Source: Pohlia nutans
Lineage: Eukaryota; Streptophyta; Bryopsida; Bryales; Mniaceae
Assembly: GCA_022496805.1 (NCBI GenBank)
Contig: CM040090.1
Span: 13,200,001 to 13,264,000, forward strand
Direction: 5' to 3'
DNA: 64,000 bases
Shown in pieces: positions 34,978 to 47,696 of this stretch. The notes beneath the pieces are model-generated. The model was not told the origin of the DNA and did no database searches. It was given only the letters and a program-made list of their open reading frames with translations. Both the position numbers and the translations under genes were made by a program. Numbering within the stretch: position 1 is the stretch's first letter; every line of letters begins with the position of its first letter.

Positions 34978-35282
34978 TCAACCTCCACCGCCAAAACAAC
35001 CAATTCACTTCAGAAAGCTCGGCAATGAAGAAGAGTAGGCTTGGACATGATGACTGCATGAATGCCCTCCTCTTCTATTTTAGCTCCCTTACACTGAGCC
35101 CATTCCTGCACCTGAAGTCCGCACCTGTGAATGGGTTCAAGAATTCCAGCTTGTGAAGGAGTTGAAGTCTGTCAAGGCAAGGCCACACAGTTCACCAAAC
35201 AACAAGAGTGAGCTTGTCCAACACAAGTCACGGCTTTTCTTTTTTACTTTTTTAACCCCTTGGTCCTTTAGAATTCATGGTT

Positions 35283-35850
35283 TTAACCCCTAAAGGAGGT
35301 TGCCCCTGTCCATACGGTGCGCATACATGGAAGTACAATTGCATACATGTGGCATTTATTGTAGCATAACATGTCCTACGGAGTTCATTTTTTTGTCAAC
35401 CTTATAAAAACTACAAGACATGTTGCTGTAAAATTTTCAGAATTTTTCCTTGTGTGGAAAATGGTCAAAGAATTTCCTGTATAAATGTGGTAGTGAAAAT
35501 AGTAGAGCACATTGAGGTTGTTGCATGCATTAGGGGTTAACCCCTAAATGTTCCAGCGTCCAGAAACTGAATCACAAACAGATTTGAAGCCCTGTAACTT
35601 TCTCATACAACCTTGGATGATTTTCATTCAAGTCACTTTTGAAAGCAATTACAATAAATCTCTTGAGATAGAGAGCTGTTGATAATATTGGAGAGGCCTT
35701 CAACTGCAAGTATATCAAATTTGTTGGGTAGATTTTATACTTGCGATGGTCTTCTCATGTACACCTCATGTACATTTGAGCCATGCTAATGATCTACTTT
35801 TGAGGCTAGAATTTACTTTTGTGCAAAGAGTTGGTACGTTTAGGGGTTAG
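35283..35850. mobile_element. Two TTAA/CCC MITEs sharing one TTAA
   Basis: First 35283-35540 (CCCCTAAAGGAGG ... GCATTAGGGG), second 35537-35850 (CCCCTAAATGTTCC ... GTACGTTTAGGGG). They sit head to tail on a single TTAA at 35537-35540. A further CCCCTTGGTCC terminus precedes at 35252. Confidence 0.75.
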
Positions 35851-35876
35851 AATGACAAATTCAATGAATCATATTG

Positions 35877-36152
35877 TCATAACATTCAGTAGCCTTTGTG
35901 AGTGATGCCTTCCCCCAATGAAATGATGTGGGATATTCCACATCACTTCAGTAGCTATGGAGATACGTGGCATTAAGCAAGAGCAATCAACTATGGTGAG
36001 CAGTAATCAAAAGCACTCACTCAATCACAATCCATCAGTGTTTTGTAATTGTTTATTTGATTCAATAGTCCATTCAATTACAAACATTGATCACTCCATA
36101 TATAAAGGTGGATGAAACTAAAAGGCACCCTCTTCGAAGGCTACTGAATGTT
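35877..36152. mobile_element. ATAACATTCAGTAGCC MITE
   Basis: Ends CATAACATTCAGTAGCCTT and AAGGCTACTGAATGTTATG, 276 bp. Relatives at about 21903-22079 (inside the GNAT pseudogene) and 41002-41223. Confidence 0.75.
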
Positions 36153-36793
36153 ATGGTGAAATATATAATAAATTTGAACAAGAGGAGGTCCACATAGAAT
36201 CTACTCAAAACTGCTAAAAATATACGAGGCCCAATTTGGACTTCTTAGTCTTTTAGGGATTAACTATGTTGGATCTTTACAATAAGGTAAAATTGACACT
36301 TAAAATCGTACTTTTTTTTAAAAGAAATTAAACATATTTGGGACAACTTTTTCCAAAGTAGAATATTTTGTAGTATTAGTAATTGAAATCAACGATTTTA
36401 CTAGAAAAAAAAAATTAGATTTTTTGGATAAGCCATGTACTTGTTGTGAATTTTCAAAGTGCAAGTTGTTTGAACCACTTAACCCCTAATGGACCAAGTG
36501 GAGGCATTGTGTCCAAGAATAATTTCATTAAATTAATAACTTATTTGGATTTCATAATTTTAACTCAATGTTAACTACATAACTGTAAATTTTCGTTTTG
36601 AGAACATAAAAATCCTTCAAGATTTGCAATCACATTAATCAATTCACTAGAAAAAAATCAAAATATAAATACAGGAGAACTTGGGACATAGTAGTTAGGG
36701 AGGTTGATGACATGGAGGGCATTTTCACACTAGGGCATCACATTTGTCAAAAACATGTGTACAATATGTAAAATATGTGGCATTACTGCATCA

Positions 36794-37342
36794 TTAACCC
36801 TTTAACGTCACAGCTCAACACTGTTTTCAAAGATTCGTTATAAAATGTTTGATGAAAATCAAAAATGAAGTCGGTGTACAAAGCAAAGTTGTAAATGTCA
36901 ATGTGAAGATCACATCTGTACAATTGGATTTATCATATATTTCTTTAATATTTTTTTGTTAATTTTGCAAGGTTTTCTCTTGAAAATCGATTAAAAATCA
37001 TGAATTAACGAAATAAAAAAATAAAAAAATAGTAATGAAATTGGAATAACATGCATTACAAGATGGCATAGTTTCTATTATTTGATTCTACTTATTTTGG
37101 AAAATTATCTTCAAGGTCTCACTTTTTGAACTAAGAATGAAACTTGACATAAACCACTTGTGTTGCTTTTTCAAAAATCATAATAACCTATTTTGAAGAT
37201 CCAAACCATTCAAAGGATAGTCAACTTTCACAAAAACCATGAGAAATTTTTGTGGATGAAAATTGTCCAATTTGGATTGAATTTGAATAGTTTGAATCTG
37301 TTCAGCATTCACTATGTGGACGCAGGCGCCTGAAAGGGTTAA
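36794..37342. mobile_element. TTAA/CCC element, 549 bp (GCGCA subfamily)
   Basis: TTAA-CCCTTTAACGTCAC ... GCGCCTGAAAGGG-TTAA. Same length and interior as 24424-24970 in the opposite orientation. Confidence 0.85.
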
Positions 37343-37581
37343 TACCATGTAATAATTACAAAATATGTTTAAATATATTTTAAATGAAACATTTTTAGAA
37401 ACTTTGGAATATTTTTATATTTTTTGTGTTTTGGGAATATTTTGGAATATTCCAAAAATGAAAATCTTTATGCACTTTATGCAATGTAACAATTGATAAC
37501 AATCACAAACATTGGCTCAATGAGTCACCAACAAGTTACTTCGCCCAAACATAAATCGTTGAGAATCAATCATTGTTGTTA

Positions 37582-37861
37582 TACCGTAGTAGGAAGGCAG
37601 GGTCGGCACTTTCATGTCGAATAATTAATTAAAGTTTGAAAAGTAGGGGTCGGCACTTTCAAAAATAATTATTAAAAATTCGGCTTTTAATAACTAACAT
37701 CGAATTTTACTAGCGGCTACACGTTTTCCTTTGTTTTTTGTCTACAATTTTTGTTGACTTCATTTTTGTTGATTTCGACAAAATACTTGATAAGTTTATT
37801 TATTTTTTCGGCATTTTTCTGGGGAATTATTTTCTGTGGACCCTGCCTTCCTACTACGGTA
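37582..37861. mobile_element. TA-flanked TACCGTA MITE, copy 2
   Basis: TACCGTAGTAGGAAGGCAGG ... CCTGCCTTCCTACTACGGTA, a perfect 20-bp TIR, 280 bp. Inverted relative of 12983-13305. Confidence 0.88.
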
Positions 37862-39938
37862 TTTAGTTTTAGAACTTCATTTTTGTGAGCACCTAAATGC
37901 AATACATCTATCTTTGTATGCTTCTAAAATTTCAAACGCTAATCATAGTTTTAGGATTTATGAGAACGTTTTCAGTGAGTGACTTATTGATTTTGTTCAA
38001 ATTTTTTAGAAAATAACTCGTGATCAAACCTTCTAATCATGTAATGTATACGGTAGATTGTTTTGAAAATTGATATAGTCTAATGTCTAAATCATCTTTG
38101 AGCTTCAACAATGAATTTTTTAGCATGAACACGGATTAAGAGATACATCCGTCTACTTGAAAGCATCACAAAAAAGTAATAAAATTTTAAGGATGATTAT
38201 GGTCCTTTAGGAGTTAAAGGAGGCTACATCCTTGCTCGAAAGCTCATTTCAAAGTGCACACAAAATACTCGCACCTTGACACCTTTAAACATAGAGACAC
38301 CCAATTCCATCCGTGCACCCATTATTTTTTTGGAAACCATCCCAAAGTGCTTTGAAACTGTCTCCAAACTTATTTGTCATTGATTGAGTTTGAATATATA
38401 TTGGGATTTATATATAGATATCTCTTTGAAGAATGGCAGTAAAACCCCGCGATTTCAGTTCGTCATCAAAAGGCAATTGTTTTGGCAAGTGTAGATTAGA
38501 CAATGGAATCACGTTGAAAGCCCAATTCGTTAAATTGAGACAAAATGGACATTTTGAGACTTTAGCTCTATTATTTGAGACCTCTACTCTAACAAATCAA
38601 AAATTTATGAACATATCAACGTTTATAAAATCAAAAGTTTGTGAGTGTACTAACATATTGAAATCTCAATTCACCAAAAAAAATTCAATATCAAACACTT
38701 ATTGTCATCTAAATGGAAAGTCAAAGATAATATGAGACTACAGATTGTCTCAATTTAAAAAATATGGCCATGTTGCAAAGTCTTGCCTCACAAGCTTTCA
38801 TCTCCTCATGAACTATTGTTCCATTTCAAATTAAGGAAGGCGATTTTGTGTGTGTACTTTCCAAGTGTGTATAGGTTTCCTATTGTCAAATTGTCCTTAT
38901 TTTGTGCTTGAGTAATCCTCCTACTCGTAAATGACGAAGCTATTTACACTAATACTTGTAAAAAATACAAATATGAAAAATATTACCTTTTCAAACTCAA
39001 AGTTCTTGATGTTGACAAACTAGAGCTTACAAACTCCATTCTTTGAGTGGTAAAAAAGTTATATTTAGCCAAACACCACATTTAACCTTGACCTCATATT
39101 CTTATCCTCTAATTTACAAAAATACATTTTACTTCATTTGCTTCATGGCCTATATGGCCATAAAAGAAATGAGGTTTAAATAAGTTTCTAAATATGAGAT
39201 GTAATTGCCAGACTTGCAAGTCTTACAAAAAAATTCAGGCCTCCAAAAGGCTACAAACTCAGCCAAACTGTCATGCAAAAATAATAAAATAATAATTAAT
39301 TAATCAATTAGTTAAAAATTAAAAACTTGAGTCCGACCTGGCCGAAATGATGCCACGTCAAAAAAAATTAAGTATTTTTTTGAGTTTATTTATTTATTTA
39401 ATATTATCATATTATTATTTTTGCATGGCAATTTTGCTGAGTTAGCATCTTTTTGGCCAAAATTATTTTGTAATGACAGGATCGACTAAAAATCACTCTT
39501 GAAATTGATGCTCAAATTTTTTTAATGTGCTTTTGTAAATTTGAAAAAAGTAAAATTGTACAGTGAAACAAAGTATACAAAATTTGGTATTTATCAAATA
39601 ATGAAATTTTCAAAAACAATAAATATTTGATAACAATGTGTCGACTAGTGATGGACCATGTAATGTCAAAAGATAGCTGAAATTTGCTATTGGTCTAGAT
39701 TTCATTTGTCACAATAGAATAAATTAAAAAGTAATTAAAAAGTAAAAGCATGGTTATATCACGGGGAAAACTTAATGGCCACACATACTCCTATTTTTAC
39801 TTTTACTTTTACTTTTACTTTGTAAATGTATATAAATTGGTTAATGCATCACATTTGGGCTACAATTGATGAATTTTAATATATTTTATTATTATTATTG
39901 GTATTATTGGTATTATTATTATTTTATTACAACATCTA
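37862..39938. other. AT-rich intergenic with one hairpin MITE
   Basis: About 39240-39450 has inverted arms (GCAAAAATAATAAAATAATA against the ATTATTATTTTTGC side, with CTCAGC/GCTGAG outside). A solitary CCTTTAGGAGTTAA terminus sits at about 38204. The 100-codon plus ORF at 38433 is not convincing. Confidence 0.35.
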
Positions 39939-40412
39939 TTGTTCATTAGAAACATTAATTGTATAGCTATGGCAGAAGTACCCAAAGAAGAATCTTCAGA
40001 GCCAGAGCAATGGCCAAGTGCTGTAGAATTGGAAGTTGCAGATACTATGGTAAATTATTTAAAGAAATGTCCACTTGTTTTAAAAAAGAAGCGTCCAGTT
40101 GTTTTTAAAAAGAAGCGTTCAGAAAGAACGGTAAGCGCGAATGGCCAATCTAGTTGGAGGAAATCCTTCCTCTTAGGCCACCGACCATTAAAAACAAGAA
40201 CTTTAGGCCTCCTTTGTGAGGCGGCTACACTAGCGGGAGAGGAGCCGCTGGCGGGAGAGGAGTTGCTGGCGGGAGAGGAGGCATTGTCGAGGGAAGTGCC
40301 CATGCAAGTGTTGCCCACTTCGACGCATGAGCTGATCAGTCGCGTGGGCACCTCCCTCGGCAATGTCTCCTTTCCCACTGGTACCACTAGCCAGGACCTA
40401 GTTAGCGTGTGA
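39939..40412 (+). CDS. Hypothetical basic/acidic repeat protein, unrecognised
   Basis: Open frame of 157 codons; ATG at 39969 (MAEVPKEESS) would give 147 aa. There is an acidic start, a duplicated Lys-rich block (CPLVLKKKRPVVFKKKRSE, about 55-72), then a short repeat LAGEE occurring three times (about 107-123). A TTAA/CCC element begins 6 bp after the stop. It may be a small gene, a gene fragment or chance. I do not recognise the family. Confidence 0.3.
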   Translation: MFIRNINCIAMAEVPKEESSEPEQWPSAVELEVADTMVNYLKKCPLVLKKKRPVVFKKKRSERTVSANGQSSWRKSFLLGHRPLKTRTLGLLCEAATLAGEEPLAGEELLAGEEALSREVPMQVLPTSTHELISRVGTSLGNVSFPTGTTSQDLVSV

Positions 40413-40417
40413 TATCA

Positions 40418-41267
40418 TTAACCCCTAAATGCATAGAGTCCTCTCCAAATTCGGCAGTTTTGTAAAGATGCATTATAAAATGCAAATATTTTGAACTTGG
40501 TATATGAATAAAAGTCGTGCACTATGAATTTTAGATACTATCCATACGGTTAGGTTTATGATTTCTATTACCAATAATTTTGTATAAAATTCCAAATGTG
40601 AAATTCAAAATTATTTTGTAGTCCAATTACGAATAAGATATTGACAATCTACGGATGGATTTTTTTGTGATTGGTTGAAATGTAATACTCTAAGTGTAGT
40701 GATTTTTTGGAGATTTTTGGTTGCTTAGTTTTATGAGTTGACTTCTTTTAGAGAACTTTTACACTGAAATCTTCAAAATTTTGGATGAATCATACAACAT
40801 GAAATGAGGCATAAAATTTTCACAAACCGTCCCCTTTCTAATCAGATTAGATAACTTCCCATAGAATCTACAGTAAAAATTGTACATCGTTAAAAAAAAA
40901 TTTAAAAATGGACGCTCAGGCATGAAAAAGAGGCCGGAATTTCAACTTTTGAGAAACAACACATGCTATGGGCACCACTTTGCATTTAACAAACACATAC
41001 CATAACGTTCAGCAACCTCCATGCCCACTACCTTTCCTTCATGCAATTTTTTTTTTTTTGAGGCACACAAGTTGCTTTGCAACCTGCGGCACGCTTCCTT
41101 CATGCACTTTGAGCCTCCACCTGTTCACTTAGCTACTAATAAAGTACTATTGGGTGTGAAATATTCCACACCATCTACTGTAAGAGCCCATGCAAAGACA
41201 TTGAATGCTCCTAAATGTTATGTGGACTTGAGTGGGCGGTGCATTGTCACCGTCGGTTAGGGGTTAA
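40418..41267. mobile_element. TTAA/CCC element with nested MITE
   Basis: TTAA-CCCCTAAATGC ... GGTTAGGGG-TTAA. Interior matches 49104-49680. A CATAACGTTCAGC..AAATGTTATG MITE (41002-41223) is inserted near the right end. Confidence 0.7.
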
Positions 41268-41703
41268 ATGCTTCCTTTAAAATTATAAAACCAAATGGAT
41301 TAACTTTTTTTTTATATGGGGAGTGTAGATAGTGGTTGTTTACTTTTCTATGCATCCTTTTGTATGTATATTGTAGAAAAGGTTTCAAAATGTACAACAA
41401 TTCACAATGATAAAACTAGTGGAAAGAAGAAGAAAACCATCAATCTTCAGGTTTTAAAAACGGACCAGCTCTAGAGACCAAAGAAAATCGTGTCTTCGGA
41501 GCAAAAAGGCATCCAAATGAAAGTATTGGTAAAACAAAGTACTAAACGTCAAAATGAAGAGGTTGGGAAAAAAAAATTCTAAAACCAATGGACTCTTTTA
41601 AGATCATGAACCAACAAGCCTTTTAAAACCAATGAACTCTTTCAAGATGAAGAAGTAGGACAATAATAACAAGGCTAACATTGCATAATCAAATTTTGTC
41701 AAC

Positions 41704-41930
41704 TACTCCCTCCGTCCCACAAAAGACCATGATATTGACTTAAATTTTGTCTCAAAATAAAACCATGATTTTTCTATATTTAGAAAACTCTTCCTATATC
41801 TAAATTTGGTTTAAATGATTTTATTTTAAAAAACATAAAAATATATTTTCCATGAAAAAAAATTGAAATTTAATATACTCTTAAGCCAAAAGAAAGCTAG
41901 GGACGCTTCAGTTAGGGGTTAAAGGGTTAA
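41704..41930. repeat. Stowaway-type end and TTAA termini
   Basis: TACTCCCTCCGTCCCACAAA at 41704 without a matching right end. GTTAGGGG-TTAA-AGGG-TTAA at 41911-41930 gives two stacked right termini whose left partners are not identified. Confidence 0.45.
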
Positions 41931-42396
41931 GTAAATATATCGATAAATCTCGTCCGTCATAACTTCTAAACACTTCTAAAAACTTCTAAACTAACACAGA
42001 AGAATTAAGCATGCATTTCACATATTTCACACATTTCATTAAAAAAAAAGTAATTGCTATTCATAACATTCCATCATTGCAAGCATTGGTTTCAAAATAA
42101 ATGAAGCTTTTTATGTAAAGAAGATGATGTTCAGAAGATGTCACAATTTTAAGAAACTACTGCACTTAAACGGCGTGCTAATACAACTTCTTGGCATACA
42201 AGCATACTTTTCCCTCTACAAAGTCTACGTTAAATCGCGACAAATAAATTTAATTGCTATCCGATCAAAAACTGTTATCCTCACCTATTTAACCTCCATT
42301 ACATGCATACCATCTGATACAAATGTACACCAATGATGCACACACCTCGTTTTTTTTAATTATAAAAGTAAATATGGCATCCCAGTACGGGTGTTG

Positions 42397-45300
42397 TTAC
42401 GAATTGGAACGTCGGAGATATAACACAACACTAACTGCAACAACTGCAACTGTGCAAGCAATGAGAGTTGTGTGCACAGTAGACCAACCCTCCGTTCTTT
42501 TTACTGCTGGAGAAGATTTGTTTGCAGAAATGGCCTTTCTATTTCGAGGTGCTTGAGATTCTTCCAGATGAAGTGTCAATGCCTTAACAACAAAACCTCC
42601 GTCAGAAAAGTCTCCGAGCATTTCCACGCATGTTAGGGTTGTTAGGTTCTAGTGCACGTAACAGCCAGCAAATACCACATACGACATAAGGCCAAGTTTA
42701 ACCCCAAAACACATAATGACTTCATTCTTTCTACACCAATGAGGCATACAACTACAGGTCAAAATTTGACAAGCTTAAGAAGGATTGAAAACTCACCTTC
42801 CAGCCACTAATGCGAGCGAAATTGACAGCAGCCACAAGATCAGAGTCCGTAGCAAGTAACACTTTATCATCTTCATCATCTATATACTGCCACAACACAA
42901 TCCATACATGTCACCACCATTCATCGCCTTTGAATAGGATGCAAGTCCAATCCACCAAAGCACATTTGAACTATCCAGGCAGAACACAACAAGAAGAGAA
43001 GCTAGTGGTATGGTGGTATCCAATTCTTCTCATGATAGCAATATAAGAAGAATCAGCTCCTTGGTTCTGCTGCCAGTATGAGTGGGAATAAAAAAAAGAG
43101 AATCATAAGTAAAATTCCAACATACCATCAGTCGAGGAAGATGAGTGCGATCTATTTCGTCACCGACACGTTGTACAATCGTAGACATGAGTTCCGTCAA
43201 ACTCTCACAACCTGGATATTCAATCAACCCAAATGAGACTTCCAAGGCAGCTGTAATGACCTGTAGCAATATCAGTGTAAAACATCTTTCTTAAATCCAT
43301 ATTATCACCAGGTTGCCAGCAGGTTGGTACTTACCACAATTAAATCGATAGTGCCCAACCTTGCCATCGGGACTAGTTACTTTCAGTTTGAAAGCGAAAG
43401 TATTGCCAAGCCCAAATGATGGATAATTGGACTGTCTTTCCGAATAAACGTCAGACTGTCGTGCAGATATGTCACTGCAAATTCATCAAAGCACAAATTT
43501 CATCATCGCGATCTGTCTTGAAGTATGCATCACTAACATTCAAATGCAACAAGGTAGCCAAGTAAAAGAAGTTGCACGAGCTTGCCTGCGAGAGTCAGAT
43601 TCATTGTCAGCTGGTTCCAGAGCCAAGGCAGAGTCCCAGAACTTCTGCAGCATGGTTGTTGCCATGTCTTGACCTCCACCAGCAGCACCTCCAACCTGGA
43701 AACAGTTCCAATGTCATTTCAGAGGCTCCTCATTTTGATCCATCTGAAAAAAATATATATATATATTCCTTCCATCTATTTCACTTAATTCGAAATTCCA
43801 TATGAAGATGTTTGGAATTCACCCCGAAGTGCCTAAATGGCCGATAGTTGCCGCTTCTTTATCTATAGGAGTTGAAATAAATCATTTAAGAAGTTTCAAG
43901 GAAGGTAACAAAATGCACTACCAATACAGTAGAAAATAGAAACCATGCCTTACATTTAGAATAGTAGAATTATGTTTTGGAAGTTTGCAAAATCAGCTAT
44001 TAGCTTCCAAAGTGAAATTTCTACTTAATTCCACACTCAGGGGTTAACCCAAAAGTGCCTAAATGGCCAAAATGGCCACTTCCATATCTCTAGGACCTGC
44101 TAATAATCATTTAGGAAGCTTAAAGGTAAAAAGAATACACCAATAGAAAGAAGAAATCATGCCCTACATTTTGAACAGTAGTAATATGATTTGGAAGTGA
44201 CTAAAATCAGCTATTAGCAATGCTATGGTTCTTTGATTAAAAATATATACTCTCCTTTCTTTTCATTGTAAGGATCTCAGAATGAGGCAGCCACTTACAG
44301 TAGCAACAGCTCCATGCGTGAGCTGTAAGACATCCACGCAGGCCACCACAAACCCATCTGCACAGAATTACCCACAGCAGTACAAATTCAGTGTGTGAAG
44401 GTCACAATTTCCTGTGACAAACCAGGTATTTTCGATTTGTCACCAGATGAAAGTAGAGGCTTGCTGAAGACCTGGGATGACATAAAAACAAAATATTAAT
44501 CTACTCATGTAAATTACACACCTGCAATTATTTACACCTCAAAATGCACAAGAGGAGAGTATCATACTCACCACGATCAGTAACAGGCAGATGAAGGAAT
44601 TTGCCATCGTGCATAGTATGTAGAGCATCCACAAGAGTAGTGTCCAAACCAGCACACTCAGGATTGGGCGTCATCACCTGCACACGCCTCCAAGAAACAA
44701 TTATGACACCATGTCTAAAACTTCAAAAGGTTCATGTTGCACCAAAAAAATTGCAATTCATACATATCAATAACAATAACTCTGTAGGTCTTCCCATTTA
44801 AAACATCATCTAGTGATAAATACACACTTTCAGTCATCATAGACATTGTCTAAAAATCGCACCTTGTCCAAAGTGGTGGTTTCAGGGTTTAAACCTTGAG
44901 CAACAACTCTCATCAAGACATCCTTGGAGCTGAAAGCATCAATTCCACAATACCATGAAACTTTGCAACACATTATTGGATGCAGATCAAAGGATGACAT
45001 TAAACTTGGCGACAAGGGCTATAGAGAATTCAAACAACTACTAAGTAAGGATCTGACTACCAAAAATAAGGCCAAATTTCAAATCAACAAAAGATCCGTA
45101 CTTCAGATTACTTCATTTCTGTTTGATCCAAGCTATGATAATACATGCTTTCTAAGTTTCTCAAATGTAAAAGACAAACGATTTAGGAACTCACAGGATA
45201 CTCTTAAAAATATAAAGAACCATGATAGTCAAAATCTTTGCATCAAAACACCAGAATTCACTGCTCCAAAAACTTGCAAAGAGACGGGCCAAGAGATTTA

Positions 45301-47696
45301 AGGACGTACGTGAGGATTCCGATCGGTTTGTTGCTTGGTGAAGTGATAATAACTGAATTCATTCTTTGCTCCTTCATTTTTTTGGTCGCAACCGTGACCG
45401 TTTCAGACGGCATACACGTCGGCACTCTGTCAAAAGCACCAACCTGAGAGAAAGCCCCAAGATTCTAAGAGCATAAGCAAGCGTGTATATGCATAACACA
45501 GAATAGTATTCGGCTCCACGGAAACTTACTTTGTTCCTTCCACAATCAAGGATCCCAGCGTAGGCCTGAACATCCGATCGCGCAAATTCTCAATAAAATT
45601 GGATTTATCTGGACAAATCGATTGGTCACCATCACGTAAGCTAGAAGCCGAACATAGCCTATAAAACTAAACGTAAATGCTTAAAACCTCGAGACATTAT
45701 TCTGGCTCGTCTGATTACTCATTTCTGGCATGCTTTAGCTGGACCGTAAAGAAACCTTTGTTCCATTCTCAAGTTGGTTGTTCATGACATACAGTAAATA
45801 GGAAGGATAGAGATCAAAATTTGTACGCACCAGAGCCCTTCACGCTCCACTCACGCTCAACAGATTCCACAGCAGCTGCGATAGCATTACCCTTCTCAGC
45901 AGCCCGCTCCATACGAGCAATAGCATCATAGAGACACTTTGTAATATCTAAGAGGGCAACCACCTCCCCACCCTCCACTACAGGCAAGTGCCTGAATTTA
46001 CCTGTGAGGACGCAGCAATCACCTTTGTCAGAAGCTTCTGTGATCTGAGGCATTGATTAAAACAACCACACTGACCCCACGAGCATAAATTTAGTCTGAA
46101 ATACTTGAACATTAAACCACAGGAAAAACTAATAAAGTATGAAACATTGGAGGTGTGTGAGGATTATGAATAAAATTAAAATAATTAAACTTCGGAATTA
46201 GATGCGTGTAATAGATGAAAGTTTCGCAACACAGAAACCTCACAGGAAAAGCAAGAAATTTTATTTCACCTTGTACCATCTTCTGTAGAGCTTCCACGGC
46301 TAGAGTGTCGCCCATTACAAAAATAGGATTCCTCGTCATCACCTTTGAAACCGATGTCTCGTGAGGCTTTAGTCCTTCTGCAATGACCCTCGTCGCCACA
46401 TCCTGCAACGCAACTTCGCTACTTACATATCATATCTTTAACCCAATCAATCACAAATGAAGATGACGTTTGCATTCAAACAGATGTAAGTGGCATTCTT
46501 GCTTTTCCTGACGCAGGTAGAAAGACGCAGGTCAATCAGTATCTACATACAAAATAGCAGCCTCAATCTAATCTTATATCCACTCAAAATTGAAACGATC
46601 AAAAACTTTGCAACACCCGAAAATATGTTTTCGACATCCAAATTACAGCCAGGAAGCTGAGAAGACTATAAATAGGATGATGAACTTCACCTTATCCGTG
46701 ATAATGCCACAAAGGAGCGCACTAGAATCGGTGAGCAATGCAGCATCCACCCGACGGGTGGCCATCCGACGACAGGCATCGGCCACAGTCGTGCCATCAG
46801 GAATGGTGAGAGCCTTCGACAGTCTCAAACGCTTGACTGTCCGTTCTCCTGCAGGACTGTAAGGACAGGAAAGATGCCGTTAATGTTCTAACTTCCAAAG
46901 CACAAGGTAGAGAGTATTTGATTACAGGACATCAACGGTTCAAGACTCAAGCGACATACCGAACAAATTTCCAAGACCTTAGACTAAACGAGAGCAACCT
47001 GAGAACTTCAACGGGCGTGAAGTTTCAATATGTTCACTCAATTGATATGTTTACAGATCACTGGCAGCACGACACGCAAAATCGACAAGATAGTCGTGAG
47101 CTTGGACAAAATTCTCCTTGAACCAAAGAACATACACTCAGAGACTTTTCATCAAGAAAATACGTAATCTGTCACAGTCATAAACTTTGAGCTTTCTGTC
47201 TCTGAAGTCGATACAAACAAACAATAAATACGATGAAAAATAGATACGAACGCGCAATTATTGAATAGAGAACCTAACAAGGAAATTACAAAGACTCGCA
47301 AACGCTCATACGTCATCCCGTGAACGCATATAGCACTAAAAGAAAAATTGGAAGCTCAATACGGCAAGAACACCGTTTCAAAAATATGGAGCATTAAAAA
47401 AAATAGAACACTCACTCCCAAGTTGCTTTGAAATTTGCTTGCAAATCTTGTTGGAACGACGGGATTTCCAATTGAGTTTTTACTTCTTACAAAGAAAATT
47501 CACAGAGCCAGAAAAGAACGTACACAGATCTGGATGGCTTGCGGGGAAGAACTGCACCATTGCCTTGGGAAGATTTCTTCTGGCCAGTAGAGGGAGCAGT
47601 AGTCGTCCCGGAACGGGCACTTTTCTGCGACGACATCGACTGCTTCGTTGTATCAACCGCTCCACCTCCCCCTTCCGAACCAGCTCTGCTACTCAT
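42397..47696 (-). CDS. CBS domain and PB1 domain protein (CBSCBSPB type)
   Basis: Fourteen exons: 47696-47524, 46856-46691, 46402-46270, 46001-45831, 45608-45544, 45443-45310, 44929-44863, 44677-44572, 44357-44299, 43695-43586, 43474-43335, 43211-43126, 42886-42797, 42582-42397; 561 aa in one frame. Order: Ser-rich N-terminus, VKRLRLSKALTIPDGTTVADAC opening the first CBS pair (about 60-210), second CBS pair (about 228-360, with SKDVLMRV and GKFLHLPV), PB1 (about 405-510), and a hydrophobic tail (about 535-556) followed by RRSNS, a tail anchor. CBS pairs usually bind adenosyl ligands and PB1 mediates protein pairing; the actual role here is unknown. The exon 5 donor (GTGGAA) is weak and was chosen because it restores phase. 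A stronger GTAAGT 14 bp downstream breaks the frame. The exon 10 donor is GC. Confidence 0.92.
43826..44240. repeat. Tandem duplication in a CBS-PB1 intron
   Basis: Two diverged direct copies of about 215 bp, starting at AAGTGCCTAAATGGCC (43826 and 44054), in the intron between exons 9 and 10. They share AATCATTTA, CATGCC and AAATCAGCTATTAGC blocks. The junction reads GGGGTTAACCC, a TTAA/CCC terminus pair, so these may be two adjoining members of the TTAA family. A related end occurs at 55460-55487. Confidence 0.65.

Noticed and set aside
42323..42627. Plus-strand ORFs overlapping the CBS-PB1 3' exon, and similar shadows over KAS III, GNAT and PPR exons
   Set aside because: They are antisense to well-supported exons and match no family.
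44924..45301. 125-codon plus-strand ORF in the CBS-PB1 gene
   Set aside because: Covers an intron and part of exon 7 on the opposite strand; AT-rich, Lys/Asn-rich chance frame.
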